Shown: piece by piece, positions 10,580-22,945 of the stretch
Layout: each line of letters opens with the position of its first letter
Position numbering within the stretch: the first letter of the stretch is position 1
DNA from: Monocercomonoides exilis
Lineage: Eukaryota > Preaxostyla > Oxymonadida > Polymastigidae
Direction: 5' to 3'
DNA: 64,000 bases
Assembly (NCBI GenBank): GCA_001643675.2
Contig: LSRY02000012.1
Location: 312,501-376,500 of the forward strand
Position numbers and translations under genes: made by a program
The notes under the pieces: generated by a model
Seen by the model: only the letters and a program-made list of their open reading frames with translations
Database searches by the model: none
What the model was told of the DNA's origin: nothing

Positions 10580-12022
10580 ATGAGGAACTTGGCGCGTTCT
10601 ACACATTTGAACATAGCCTTTGTTCCAATATGCACATCATTTTATTCCTGGTTGGGTGTTATTCCTCCCTGTGATGCTGATCAATCCATGAAAGTTGACA
10701 GTTGCATTGATTTTCAACTTATCGCGAACAAGTCTTCCAAATTTCGATCGGCTTTGAAAAAGAACAAACAAGCATACTGCAAATTTAATGAGAATGAGAA
10801 GAAAAGAGGTGCGGATGCATTTTTCACTGCGATACAGACAGCTGGAGTGGAACCTTCATTCTATCGAGCAACCGAAGAGAAAGACTATTTGGGCAGCATG
10901 AAACACAACCGGCTCTTAAAATGTACCATCTCTGCGGCATCGGCAGCGACCGCATTGAATTCTGGTGAGCCACCGCGCTCTTTGCGAAAGAGGGAACAGA
11001 AGATGATTTTCCGAAGCAGGATATGATTGCTCTGGCGGAGCCGTGGAGAGAAGGCTTCGGAAAACTTGTGCCTAACGGAGCAGAAAGGTTATTTGCGAAG
11101 AAGAAAGACGGAAGCATCTTGGACGAGGTTCATCCGCTTGTTGTGAATCGGGTGTTTGCGATGCTGCAGACGAAGCGTCTTTTTCCGGTGAAGATAAACT
11201 TTGTACCTGACGTGTTGTTGTACTGCTATCCAGTCATTCTGAAGGAGAATAGCAGCCTTTTTGATTCGCTAGTGCATATGGGAAACAGTGAAGCCACGAT
11301 CGATTATGTTGCACAGTCTGCGGGGTATGGGCAGAGACAAGCAGATGAGCACATTTTGGAACAAGGGGAGAGAGACAAAGAGAAAGAAGAAAACAACGAA
11401 GAAAAAAAACCCCAGTGGTTAACGATGCAATGCTTTCAGATGTGGAGCTGCTTCATGCCGCGCTGCAGCTGGGATGTCAGTACATTAAAGAGAATGCATT
11501 CAACTATTTTGGCTTTATCTGCTCGAAATACTGACTGGTGAATGTGTTTGTGCAAAGCAACTGTTTGAGGAGCAGATGCGCCTGTCGCTCAGAGAGGAAG
11601 GAGCAGCGGTGAAGCAAAGGGGAAGCATGAGAGAAGGAGGAGAAGGAGGAGAAGAAGAAGAATGCAGAATCAATTAAGATGGAAGAAATAACTTATCTTC
11701 CTCTTCTTCTTCCTCCTTTTCAGTGCAGGAAGCGCTGAGGAGCCATCTTCACTGCACTCTATCTGAATTTCTTCTGTCGAGTGTGCTTTATTCACAGGCG
11801 ATGGCACAGCTTATGAGCCTGCAGAAGATATCGCCTGCGTACCACGCACTTCTGAGTGAATGTGTCAATGCTGCCTCATCTGTTGTGGCTGATAGGATGG
11901 TTGTTGACTTCATTCTCACACAGAAAAAATCCATTAAGGCTTTGGAAAGAAAGAGAAACAAGAAAGAAAAAGAGGAGGTTGATGCACCAGAAACTATTTG
12001 TGTCAAAATGTTCAATGATTGA
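10580..12022 (+). pseudogene. unrecognised gene with frame breaks (probable pseudogene)
   Basis: Coding-like sequence runs through several frames. The first is 10,580-11,026, with FRSALKKNKQAYCKFNENEK. The second is 11,023-11,541, with ALAEPWREGFGKLV and NFVPDVLLYCYPVILKENS. A shifted stretch near 11,420-11,520 reads DVELLHAALQLGCQYIKENA, and the last frame is 11,723-12,022, beginning QEALRSHLHCTLSEFLLSSV. One frame change coincides with an A8 run at about 11,401, so an indel or sequencing error is likely there; another may be an intron. Base composition is that of a gene, not of the AT-rich flanks. I do not recognise the family. No signal peptide or membrane segment stands out. Confidence 0.5.
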
Positions 12023-12136
12023 AGAATAAATGAATGTTTTAATTTTGGTAATAAAATATGAGAAGATAGATGTTTATTCTCATGTTAGTGATAAGCCTGA
12101 AATGAAAATGAAAAGAACAAGGAGTTAAATATATCA

Positions 12137-12763
12137 TTAAATATGCAGCAAGCAGTTCAAAGTGTCAATTGATAAACTCTGACGTCTTTCTCCCGCAATT
12201 CTTCGAGCCCTGGAAGATAATCTTTCACAAAAACATTCGCTACAAGGAGATTGGATTAGGCTGTGTGCAAATGATGAGTAAATTTTGTGAATGTCGCTTT
12301 TTCGAAACATATAAGAATAATAAATGAATGAATTATTTTCAATCACACATTTTTCGATTTCCATTTTTTCCAAAGATCTCTGAAACAACAGCAAACAACC
12401 TTCAATTATTTCTCCTTTTTCTTGACCAATAAAACTTTGAAAAGTCTCCCTAAAGCTGCAGACCATCCTCCCATACCAATCTCCAAACACTGCATCAAAA
12501 TTATCGAGCATTGTTTTCTCTTCCAGTTCGAAATTATGTGAATAAATTCTTTTCACTGATCCAAATGTCCCAAGGCACATTACATCATCATTTTCAACAT
12601 ATTCCTCCTCCAGTTCATGAAATTCATCATTTGTTGAGCAACAACATTCTTCCTCCTCATCCATAATATTGACGCTTTTCTGTTGTTCATCAAAATTTGT
12701 CTTTTTTTCTTCTTTGGAATGATATGCATTATCATTTGGATTTCTTTCATCAAAATCTTCCAT
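12137..12763 (-). CDS. hypothetical protein, acidic N-terminal half, start unsure
   Basis: Open frame of 208 aa with an acidic, Cys-containing first half (DEEEECCCSTNDEFHELEEE) and a more hydrophobic second half ending in a basic stretch. The apparent initiator ATG lies exactly inside the 4-bp target duplication of the MITE at 12,766, so the real 5' end may have been displaced by that insertion. Beyond the MITE, minus-strand sequence near 13,110-13,010 reads SSADESDEEFDKDLFGLLCA in another frame and could be a former upstream exon. No known domain. Confidence 0.4.
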   Translation of the reverse strand: MEDFDERNPNDNAYHSKEEKKTNFDEQQKSVNIMDEEEECCCSTNDEFHELEEEYVENDDVMCLGTFGSVKRIYSHNFELEEKTMLDNFDAVFGDWYGRMVCSFRETFQSFIGQEKGEIIEGCLLLFQRSLEKMEIEKCVIENNSFIYYSYMFRKSDIHKIYSSFAHSLIQSPCSECFCERLSSRARRIAGERRQSLSIDTLNCLLHI

Positions 12764-12765
12764 AT

Positions 12766-13006
12766 GGGTGATTCTTTTTGAAAAGTCTCAAATGTTCAAT
12801 TTTTTCAATAAATCGAAAATTTCATATTTTGCTAAATATTTTGTTAACAAAAAACAAACTTCACTTAAATGGAATCAATCACTTGATAATGTTATTTCAA
12901 ACATTCTTGAGGAGATTTGAGAGCTGAAACAGAAATTTGGGCAAAATAAGAAAATTTCGATTTTTTTGAAAATTAAACATTTGTGACTTTTCAAAAAGAA
13001 TAACCC
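12766..13006. mobile_element. MITE (241 bp) inserted at the 5' end of the gene at 12,137-12,763
   Basis: Left end GGGTGATTCTTTTTGAAAAG, right end CTTTTCAAAAAGAATAACCC, an inverted repeat with one mismatch that extends to about 40 bp. Target duplication ATAT at 12,762-12,765 and 13,007-13,010. Non-coding. A divergent subfamily of the elements at 4139 and 5054. Confidence 0.8.
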
Positions 13007-14519
13007 ATATATTCATCGTCAATTGCTTCGTTTACTGCACATAACAATCCGAATAGATCTTTGTCAAACTCTTCGTCTGATTCGTCCGCGCTGCTTTTCC
13101 ATCTCCATTTATAGTTAGCTTGTTCAAAGAGTTTCAAAGAAATTCAATAAATCTATAAGAATATTATTTGAGCTTTTCTGGAAATTTTGTTGATCGAAAA
13201 CAAAAGGAATCAAACAAAATGTATCATTCATTGCTAAAACTGAAATTCTTTAACTCTTTTGAGTTTCAAAAATTCGTTCTTTGCTCATTTGTGATCTTTA
13301 ACGGTGTTTCTGAATAATAAATCCTTTTAAAAAACATCACTAAAGAAACAAAATGGGCAAGATCATCCAAAAAGTGTTTTATGAGGCAAACTGTGTCTGG
13401 ATCTTTGATTGACAGAATTTATTTGGCACATAATTTTTTTGATCATCCATTTTCAATGTTTTTTTTCGATTTCAAAAATCTACATAAACAAACAGATTTT
13501 GAAACCACATTTGAAATCGCAAACAATATAATGAAATTGAAATTTAATAACAAATGAGAAATTTATTATCAACGTTTAAACGTCCAGAAAAAAATTTTTT
13601 TTGAAATGAATTTCAATTTTTATAAAACATAAACCAAAAATGCCGGTTTCTTTTTAAATTATTAATTATTAATCAACAAATACAAAATATCAACAATCCC
13701 TGTGAAGTTCAGTAATTTCATGATCGATGATTTGATTAACAAATTCCATATTAAAAACAATTTGTTATTGTTCTTTCAGAAAACATCTACAAAAAAATAA
13801 ACGAACGCGATAAACGAAGGACGTTTTCGATAATTTGAAGATTTTAACAAAAGTGCATCTGTTCATTTTCTTCAATGATGAATAAATATGCAATGATAAA
13901 GTTTAGAAAAAAGTTTTAATTTTTTAGATATTCAAGTGTTTTTATAAAATCATGGTCTTGAAACAAAATGTTTCTTTTTCCTTTTCAATCAAGGTTTATT
14001 TGATTTGATTTGCTTATCAAATTGTTTCCTTTGATCATGGGCATTTAGAAAATATTAACCAATGAAAAGAAGCTTTTAAAACTGTTTAACTGGTATTTTA
14101 TGTATTCTTGGTTGATTTATTAAAAACATATATTCACCTTGATTCTATTCTTATCTTTTTCATTTATTGAAACAGTCAATATGACAGTTTTTCGGAAATG
14201 TTTTATTGTTTTTTGTTGTAACTTGAATTGGAAATTCAAAATTCAAACTTTCGATAGAACAATGGATTTTTTTTTTTATTTGAGAGCAAAATCGAAGGAG
14301 ATTTTTAGAGAAAAGATGATTGAAAAGAGAGAAGATCAATGAAATTCAGATTATTTCGAAGATTCCTTGAAATGGAACATAGCAATTGTTTATTTTTGAT
14401 GAAAGGAAAATTTATTTCGAAATAAAGAAAGGATAAATGGATGAGATAAAATGAAAAAAGGATTTTTCAATTATATCTTTATTTCCGTTTAAGAAAAGGT
14501 TATTATAGAGCTTTGTGTT
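13007..14519. other. AT-rich region with no supported gene
   Basis: Apart from the short coding-like stretch next to the MITE (to about 13,120), only AT-rich sequence with short frames. No element ends or RNA structure recognised. Confidence 0.5.
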
Positions 14520-14790
14520 CAATGGATTCAAAGGTTTCTCTCACCAGAGGAAAATGCAGAAGAGCATGTGAAAGAAGATAGGAAGCTATCCGCAAAAGGA
14601 ATATATGTTTCATCCGAAAACAATGCTTCAGAATGAATATGTGAAGTAGAAACGAACCGGATGAATAAGTTGGGAAACATGAGAGATGACAGCAAACTCA
14701 ACATAGCATATCAATCGGAAGAATACAGCAACTCCAACCTGACTTGGCAGGTATGCAAATGTTGCACAGAAGAAACCTTCAATTCATAAG
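14520..14790 (+). pseudogene. possible coding remnant, unknown family
   Basis: A coding-like frame reads QRFLSPEENAEEHVKEDRKL, then AKGIYVSSENNASE, a TGA, and MNKLGNMRDDSKLNIAYQSE ending in TAA. The composition is richer in G and C than the flanks. No homology recognised; it may be a gene remnant. Confidence 0.3.
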
Positions 14791-15395
14791 AATTGAAAAG
14801 GATTAAAGAGTGAATATGATTAAAACAATTTGAACATAAATCTGATTGAAATTGCTGTTGATTTATCAAGATGCATTAAGTCCCATTTTGCTTGTTCATC
14901 CTAAGGAATCTTTTTTTCATTAGCTTGTTCATACACATTCATAGAATCAATCCGATTTTTATTTATTTATTCATTCCGTAGCAGTTCCCTCCTTCCCTGA
15001 TATCTTCAATCTTTTCACAAACAAATACAACTTTGAAGAAAGACAGAATTCATTCAAGAGACAATGCTGCAACATATTACCGAAGAATGTCATGCCTATA
15101 ATTCCAGTTGGGTGAAAAAATTTGAAAAATTACAATTTTCACCTGATTTGTTCCACAAAAAATCAACGAATGTTTTCAATCAACCGTAATTTTTTCTTGT
15201 TTGATTTATTCATTCTTTTATCTCAAACATAAGCATTTGACATATTTAAAATTACAGTTTTCTTCGTATATGTTATCAAACTGGTACAATTTTTAAAGTT
15301 TATTTGTATTTTTTTCTGTTTATAAACTGCAATTCATTCAACTTGAGTTTTCTTTTGCAACTTTTTTAACAAAATGAGTTTCACATATCTTTTAT
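14791..15395. other. AT-rich region with no supported gene
   Basis: Only short frames; nothing identified. Confidence 0.5.
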
Positions 15396-15559
15396 TTGAG
15401 ATATAACAATCATTATCTATGTAATCTCATAATGCAAATGAAACAAATTAACATTAGTTTATTATGGAGATTATTAATAATGATTGTGTGTTCCAACTTT
15501 TTTTTGTTCACTTTCTTGTTTGCTGTTTTCGCTCTGTTTTTGAGCTTTATGTGTTTTGT

Positions 15560-18373
15560 GTGCTCTGGACTACGGAAAGAAGTTGACACCTACTTCACTG
15601 CCATCGCAGATAAAGCGCGCTGGGTCGCCGTTTGGGGGTGAAAGCACGCAATTGCTCTCGACGCCGTTCCAGCCTTCGAGCGCAACGAAGCGCGCTTCTG
15701 GGACTGCGGGCAAGCAGACGAAGTTGTTGGATCGATCTCTGACCCCCATTCGAAGAGAGAATGCGATTGCCACAAGTGTGTGATTTGGATATTTGTTGTT
15801 TTGTTTTTGATGAGTTGGCTGTCTTCTGTGGGTGTGGGGTTTTTGTGATGCGCCAGCTGTTGCGGGACTGGCCTTTGAGGAGCCTCGTGGGATGGAGGAA
15901 GACAAGACTGGCGATTTGTGTGGCAGTTCCTTTGAACGATGAAAAAAATGTGATTGAATTCTGTTTGGTGTATTTTTTTCAGGAACCCACCGTCGCAGAT
16001 TGACGACAGCGACTACTTCATGAGCCGGGCGAGGCTGCTGGCATCGAGGAAAATAACGTTTGGGGCGATGGAGCGACTGGGGAGCTATTTTATGCCGATG
16101 GAGGGGAATATGTAGAGAGAGTCGCGAGGGCCGCTGGTGACGTACACGAGGGAAGGGGTGAGGCGGCTGGGGGAGCGGTTTGAAGAGCTGATAGAGGCGA
16201 AGTGGATGGACCGGTTGGGGGCAGGGGAGCAGATTATGCACAACCAGATGTGCATTGATGTGACGCTTGGAGATGTGGGAGAGATGCTGGGGAATGCGGC
16301 ACAGCGAGGAAGGAGAGCTGCTGCACCAGATACGAGTGGAGTATGAGCGTGTGTATGGGGCGCTGTGGAAGGAGCAAGAGGCGGGGGCAGCGCGGGAAGG
16401 GCGGCTGCAGGAAGAGCTGAAGAACAAGGAGGAAGACCTGGAGAGGACGAAGGCGAATGCAGCGCAGATGCTGAGCGAGACGTGCGTGAAGTGCGAGGCG
16501 CAGGTAGCGGAGCTGGCGGGGGTGAAGGAGGGGCTGGGGCAGCAAATCCGGGAGCTGAAGGAGCAGCACGAGGAGGCGAAGCAGGAGATGGAGAAGCGGT
16601 ACTCGGAGTTCAACATGCTGCTGCAGAAGATCCGGGACGACGAGCGGATCTCGAAGCGGACGAGCGGGCTGGCGGAGCAGCTGCAGGAGAATGACAAGAT
16701 CATCCGGATGCGGGAGAGGAAGATCCTGGAGCTGAGCGAGAAGTACAATGCAGAGGTGAAGGAGCTGCAGGAGCAGCTGGCGGAAATGAAGGAGAAGGCG
16801 GAGTTTATTGATGTGGGGACTGAGAAGGAGAAGAAGCGGCGAACGCAGCAGGGCGGGGTGGTGAGTGAGGACAGCAAGGGAGCAGGAGCAGGAGCAGGGG
16901 TGCCGCTTGCTACGCCTTTTTCGTTGTCGTCTGCGGGAGGTGGAGTGGTTCCGTCTTTGGCGTCGTTGATCCTGCCCTTGGGGCTGTGTGAAAAGTTCCA
17001 GGAGAAGTTTGTTGTTAGCATCGGGGATGGCAGCGCTGTGATGGTTGGGCCAGACCCGAGCGGGAAGGGGGTTGTTGTGAAAGTGGGGAGCGGGGTGAGT
17101 GTTGTGGGCAAAGCAAACAGCTGTTGGGGAAAGTGTTCCAGTGGTGGAGAAGGAGGAGATATAACATGAGGCAGAAGAGAAACAAGTGGAGAAGGAAACG
17201 AAAATGATGATGGTGCTGTCAAAAGTGCAGGAGCAGAAGAAAATGAAGAAGTTAATGAAGAGACCTAGGAGTGACTGATTTTGCAGGTGAAGGAGCAAAA
17301 GAAACAGGTGGTACGGTGAAACTTTTACGTGAGCATGGAAGGTGAGGTTGATGAGAAAGGGGTAACTGCGCTGTTATTGCTGGAAGTTCCAATGGCGACG
17401 GAGCGGCTGATGAGAAAAGAATCATGGTCGTAGGGGCAGGTGGCGTCAGAAACGGTGCATGTGCTTCGGATGTAGCCCACGTGGAGGTCGTCTGTGCCGA
17501 TGGAGCGGCTGCTGACGTCGCTGAAGATGGGGCTGCTGCCGTAGCTGGTGCGTAAGCTGTCTACGTTCAGGGGGATATTCGGAGACAAGGTTGAGGCAGA
17601 AGTGGGCGGGGGTGGTGCCGGGTGGAGAGGGGCAGGGGCAGGGGCAGGGGTTTGGGGACTTTGTGTTCATGTGAATGTTGGAGAAACACATGGAGCAGAA
17701 GAAAAGTGAGCGGGTGCCGCAGGGGATAATCCACGAAGTGGAGTTTTTTTGGATGAAATTTGTGGATGTTAGGTTTTTGGTGAAGCTTGTGCCGGAGGAG
17801 TTTATGATTGACGAGCTATTGTTTTTCCAATTCTTCTAAACTGTGCTTGAAGGTGCGTCGAAGAAGAAGATCAAGATGTTATTTGGGGAGTTCGAAGGAA
17901 TGCAGTCGAAGAAGTGGGAGGCGGATAAATCTGTGTTTCTGGGGTTTCTGCAGAACTACTTCCGGGCAGAGGCAACGAAGCGGAAGGAGTCGATGAATGC
18001 GCTGTATGATGCGATATGCAGTGGCGATTCATCAACATCATCATCGGCTTCATCAACAACATCATCGTCATTGTCATCACCAGGGGCAGTGCGCAGAGGG
18101 ATCACGTACTCGGAGCTGGAGTCTCTTCTGTGTGTGTGCTATCCGCAGACGCCGCAGGCGCTGTCGCTGCGGATCTTCCGGGATGCGTACCGGCTGTCGG
18201 GCTGCTGTCTGCCATCGTTTACGTCTGTGCTGGAAGTGTGTCTGCAAAATGACTTCATGATGCGCTACTTGAAGCTGCCGGATGTGTGCGACACAACAGA
18301 CCGGTGGGCTCCTCTGAAAGCGTCTGAGAAAAATGCAGCTGTGAAGACGGTTTATTGCGGCTGGACAACCTAG
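15560..18373 (+). pseudogene. coiled-coil axonemal-type protein (AXDND1/p28-like?), broken frames
   Basis: A GC-rich island with several coding frames in series. The N-terminal part has Ser/Thr-rich segments then DDSDYFMSRARLLASR (about 16,005). An in-frame TAG lies near 16,111. Next comes a segment resembling the axonemal dynein light-chain p28 domain (AAQRG...LLHQIRVEYERVYGA). A long coiled coil spans about 16,350-16,800, with heptads such as QIRELKEQHEEAKQEMEKRY. The C-terminal part is at 17,843-18,373 (KKWEADKSVFLGFLQNYFRA). A frame change lies at about 16,300. Some breaks could be introns, but the TAG plus the frameshift suggest a decayed flagellar gene. The long minus-strand frames across this region are shadows of the G-rich sense strand. 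Confidence 0.5.
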
Positions 18374-18629
18374 TGTGGGTGCTTTCGGGGGTGTTGGCAG
18401 GTGTGTTGGCAGGGGTGTCAGCAGGGGGTAGGGCTGAAACAGCGAGAGGTGGTTGTACCGAAGGCGGTGACGAAGAAAGAAGTGAGGCGAGAGACGTTCC
18501 GGATGATGTAGCTGCTGGTGGAGCTGGTGGAGCTGCAGCTGGGGAGGAACGAGGCAGAAGGAGTGTTATGAATTTGGCTTCTGCAGAGAAACGGGAAGTG
18601 TTTGAAGCTGTTTCAATAGCCAATGGCAT

Positions 18630-20609
18630 GCAGGCAGGAGGGAAGAGGAGCCATATTTTTCAATGTTTCACAATTGTCTGCTTCTTCAGCTCCATACTTA
18701 TAAGTTCTGAGTTCGAAAGAGATATCCATAAACAATATGTTCCTTTCTTTTGAGTCAACATTATGTTCGATCGATCCATCAGTTTACCCGATCACATTTT
18801 CATCAACAACTTCAATCTCAACGAAATCGTCTTAATTTCCATATTCTTCTTTTTTTTCTTAATTTTTCCCTCTTTTTCCCCCTTTCTCTTTGTTCATCTT
18901 CTAATTTTTTTTCATTCTTTTTCATCCACTTTTCTCTTTCAATCCATGTTTTTTAATAATTTTCTTTTTCTTCATAATCAAACAGAATTTGTTTTCTTTC
19001 ACTCAATTATTTGTTAGACATCTTTTTTCATCATTTCACCAATTCCTAACTCTCGCTTTTTGCTTTACAAGATTCTTCATAAATGCCTTTCAAAATCTTC
19101 AAAAAAAGTTTTTTTTCTTTTCCAATGATTTTTATTTTTTCGGCTGCTCATTCTTCAATGCGCCTCTCCATTTATTATCTTCCGATTTCATAAACGCACT
19201 CAGCTCTCTCTCTCTTTCCACATTCCATTAGCTTTCGTTGGTATCGAACATACTTGAAAAAAATAACCTAATTTTAATTTTAAACAATAATTGACGAAAT
19301 AATCATAATTCAGACAATTAGTAAACCAATAACTTTTGTTGTGATTATTCTTCACAAATTTTCTTCTTTTTTTCTGAGAACGAAATCTGTTAGTCTCGTC
19401 TTTGCTTCGTTATTAATTCCTAAAAAAAAATAGTCAAATCCCCACTTCTTTTTATTCTTTCACTCAAATGACTCCAATTGCTCGCCTCCTAAAAACAAAC
19501 AAAGAAAGTTAAAAGGCGTTGATGATGCTGATGTAGATGAAGGCAAAAACGGATAGGAAAATAAGGAAGGTTAAGAAGAATTTAAAAAAAAAGATAACTT
19601 GTTGAATGAAACATGGCGAAAATGATAAAAGCGAATAACGTTTATGAAAAATACATATATTTAACAAAGAAAAGTTGATCGGAAGGAGCGCAACAAAAAA
19701 AATAATCTGGATTATTCATTTGAAGGTTGAAAAAATTACAGAAAACAGAAATAACATTGAATAAATTCTTGTTTGGTTCTGGAAGATTATGAAGATGCAA
19801 TTTGATAAATTTCACTTGTCATAATCTTCCAGAAGTTGCGGAAAATGAAACAAGGAGAAAAAGAGGTTTTTTGGTAAAGGGTTATTCGAATGTCAGTTCA
19901 ATGAAGAATAAAAGATGAAGAATTTAATTCAGTTGCAAAATTTTTAAAAACTTGAATTGTCAATTGTGAACAATTTTACTATCAAACATAACGTTGAAGA
20001 ATTATTTTGAAAATAATAAATAATTGAAACTGGAAAGTTCACAAACTGATATCGCTTCACGTTCCGACACATTGTGAAAAATTACTGTCTTTCAGAGAAG
20101 TCTTGTGTTCCTTTTTTTGTCAATAGAATGATAATGAATTTTATTTTGTTGGATAATCAAAACAATTTCATATAACCTATTATTCATTTCGCTCATCTTT
20201 TTCAATTTATTTTGCGGTTAATAATTTTCATTCCTTTGTTCCTTTCATTCGTTGCTTTGTTATTTTCAATGCAACATTTTCGATTTAGCTGAACTTCTGT
20301 TTTTGAAAAACAATTACATAAAAATAAGCTCTATTAATTGATCAAATATTTCCTTCTGCAGTGTTTCATAATTGAAACATCTTCTCTTTTCGAATCAGCT
20401 GCAAACAACAAAAAGTTAAAAAAGTTTGATATAAAGAGAGGAACAACAGAAAAGATGAAAACAAACAGTTTTCACAAGAAGTTCACTTTAAATTAATGAA
20501 TTTTCCATTTCCGCATTTACAAAGTTAAAAAATATTCGACAAAGTTTCGATAATTAAGTTTTTTGTATAAAAGATGGGAAAAACCATTATTACTTCGTCA
20601 ATTTGTTTG
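18630..20609. other. AT-rich intergenic region with one strong hairpin
   Basis: No supported gene; C/T-rich Phe/Ser frames at 18,750-19,231 are low-complexity. A perfect 16-bp inverted repeat (TTCTGGAAGATTATGA at 19,777 and its complement ending at 19,834, loop 26 nt) is the only structured feature seen. Confidence 0.5.
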
Positions 20610-21375
20610 GTTTCGCAGGCATAGGTTCAAACGCGTTCCTTTTGCAATTTGCGTTTTTTAACCCTCAAATTATAACGAATTAATAGATAATAATTATTAA
20701 AAAACTTTTTATGGACCGATTTTTCGAAAAAAATTTTTCTTGTTGAAAAAAATGATTGTTGAAAAATGACCCATAAAAACATGAATTTCAAAGAAAAATA
20801 TTCAAATTGAAAAGAAAATGTGATTTTTGGACATCCAATGTGTTTTTATTTTAATTTTATTTTATTTATTTAATTAATTTTATAAGAAAAAAACTTTAAT
20901 CACGTGTTAAAATATTAATAAAATGACTTTGATCTAACCCACAATAAATTTATTTATTATATGAAAAGTAAAATATGCTGTTTGAGCAGAAATCGAACTC
21001 AAAAGTTTGTGGTTTGTTCGCTTTTATGTGTTAAAATAAGTATATAATTATATGCCCACTTGTTTTATTTTAAAAACAGCTCCTTTTTTCAAACAGATTA
21101 TCATGTTTTTTTTCGCTTGAATGTTTTAAAGCTGCAAATTTTTAATTTCAAATAAGGTTGCAATGGAACGCAAAAGGTTTATATAGTTTTTTTCATCAAA
21201 TAAATATTAATTTAGCTAATTTCCTACGAATTTTTTCTAAATTTTTGGAATATTAATATTTTTTTGTATTAGGCTCGATCATAGCATGCTTAAAAAAATC
21301 AATGTTGCAAAATTAAACATTACCTACACAAAATAGCTCAATATTTAGAAATAAAAACATGTACTAAATAAAAGT

Positions 21376-22895
21376 TTGGTTTTTTTTACCATTAAAAAAG
21401 AATTGTTTGAAATTGATTTATTTTACTCTAACAGTGAATTTGATGTTGTAATATGTAGAAGCGAGGAAGAACCATGCCAGACGATGAAGAAATGGATGGA
21501 AAACATGGAAAAGGAAAGTGGAATGAAGACAATTCAGATTGAAGGATCAACTATTATTCGAGATTCATTCAATGCATCCAATTGCCAGATTAAAACAGCT
21601 GCATCGATGTGAGAAGAAAATGTGAAAGCCAAATTGAATTTTGAAAAGGCAATTGGAAGTCAGCTGGAATATTTCGTGGGAAATAATATTCATCTTGAAT
21701 TGATAAATATCCAATTACAACTAGCATCGGGATTTGACAACTCGGCCAAAACAATTATTTCTAACAGAGATGGTGAATTGGTGATAACTGGATGTTCATT
21801 CCATTCAGAAGCAGGAGTGAACAATGGATTTGATTGCATATTTGTGGATGTGATTGGAGGGAATGTGGAAGTGAATGATGAAGGATCATTCACACAAGAA
21901 TGACTTGTTGGCTGTTCGAGTTCACTGGCAATGAGGAGACTTTCATTAGTTGCGAAAGGTCAGATGAATCCAAGGAGAAGTGCATTCATTCATTCAACAT
22001 CAACACTCAGTCTGACGAACTGTTCAGTCTCATTTGAGAGTGGGGCATTGACTGATGGAAAGATCGGAAACAATGTGATAAACATTGAGGGAGGAGAACT
22101 GATTGTTGATGGATTTGTGATGGAAAGTTCATTGAAAATGAATGAGAATTCACCAATAACGATGACAAGTGGAGTGCAATTGGAGATTTTGAATAGCAGA
22201 GTGAGTGGAGTGGAAGTGAATGTGGCAGGTGGAAGTGGAGGTGGGGGATGCTTGAATGTTGGGATGGGCGTTAATGGGAATGTGAAAATTGAAGAAAGCA
22301 ATATATCCTCGACATGCTCAGGTGGAAGTGGAATGAAAGGAGGAGGGATTATGATATCAGTGGGGAATGGGGGGAACTTGGAAATGAATAATGTGAAATT
22401 ATCAGAATGCGAAGTGTCATCGAGTGAGGAAGAAATAAGAGGAAAAGGATTTGGAGGAGGGATATTTGTGAGTTTGGGTGAGACAATTGATATATTTTCA
22501 TTGGAGAGCATGACATTTGTTGGGTGCAATGCCTGGAAAGGGAAGAATGTGTTTGTTTCGGGATGGGATCTGAGTGAGATTGCGGACAAAGATAACTTCA
22601 AATGGGAGATGAGTCCACGGGAGTTGGGATCAATGGATGAGTTGTGTGGATGGGAGGGGAAGACGACAGGAGAGAAGGGATATGTGATTCCACTTGTTGT
22701 GTATTTGTGGAGCAATTGCAGCAGGAATGGGTTTGTATCGAAGGAGAAAGGAGGAGACTTCAGTGGTTGTGGGTTTTCTGAAGCACCGTTTATATCGATT
22801 GACCACCTGATATCACTTCGATATCCAACGCTTGGAGAAGGGGAAACACATATTTCCATTGTGGGATCAGGTTTGCTGAGCCATTTCATTTCATT

Positions 22896-22945
<50 letters not shown>

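Noticed and set aside
15570-17222. A 550-aa minus-strand open frame
   Set aside because: It is the low-complexity Ser/Pro shadow of the G-rich coiled-coil gene on the plus strand, whose heptads are clear.
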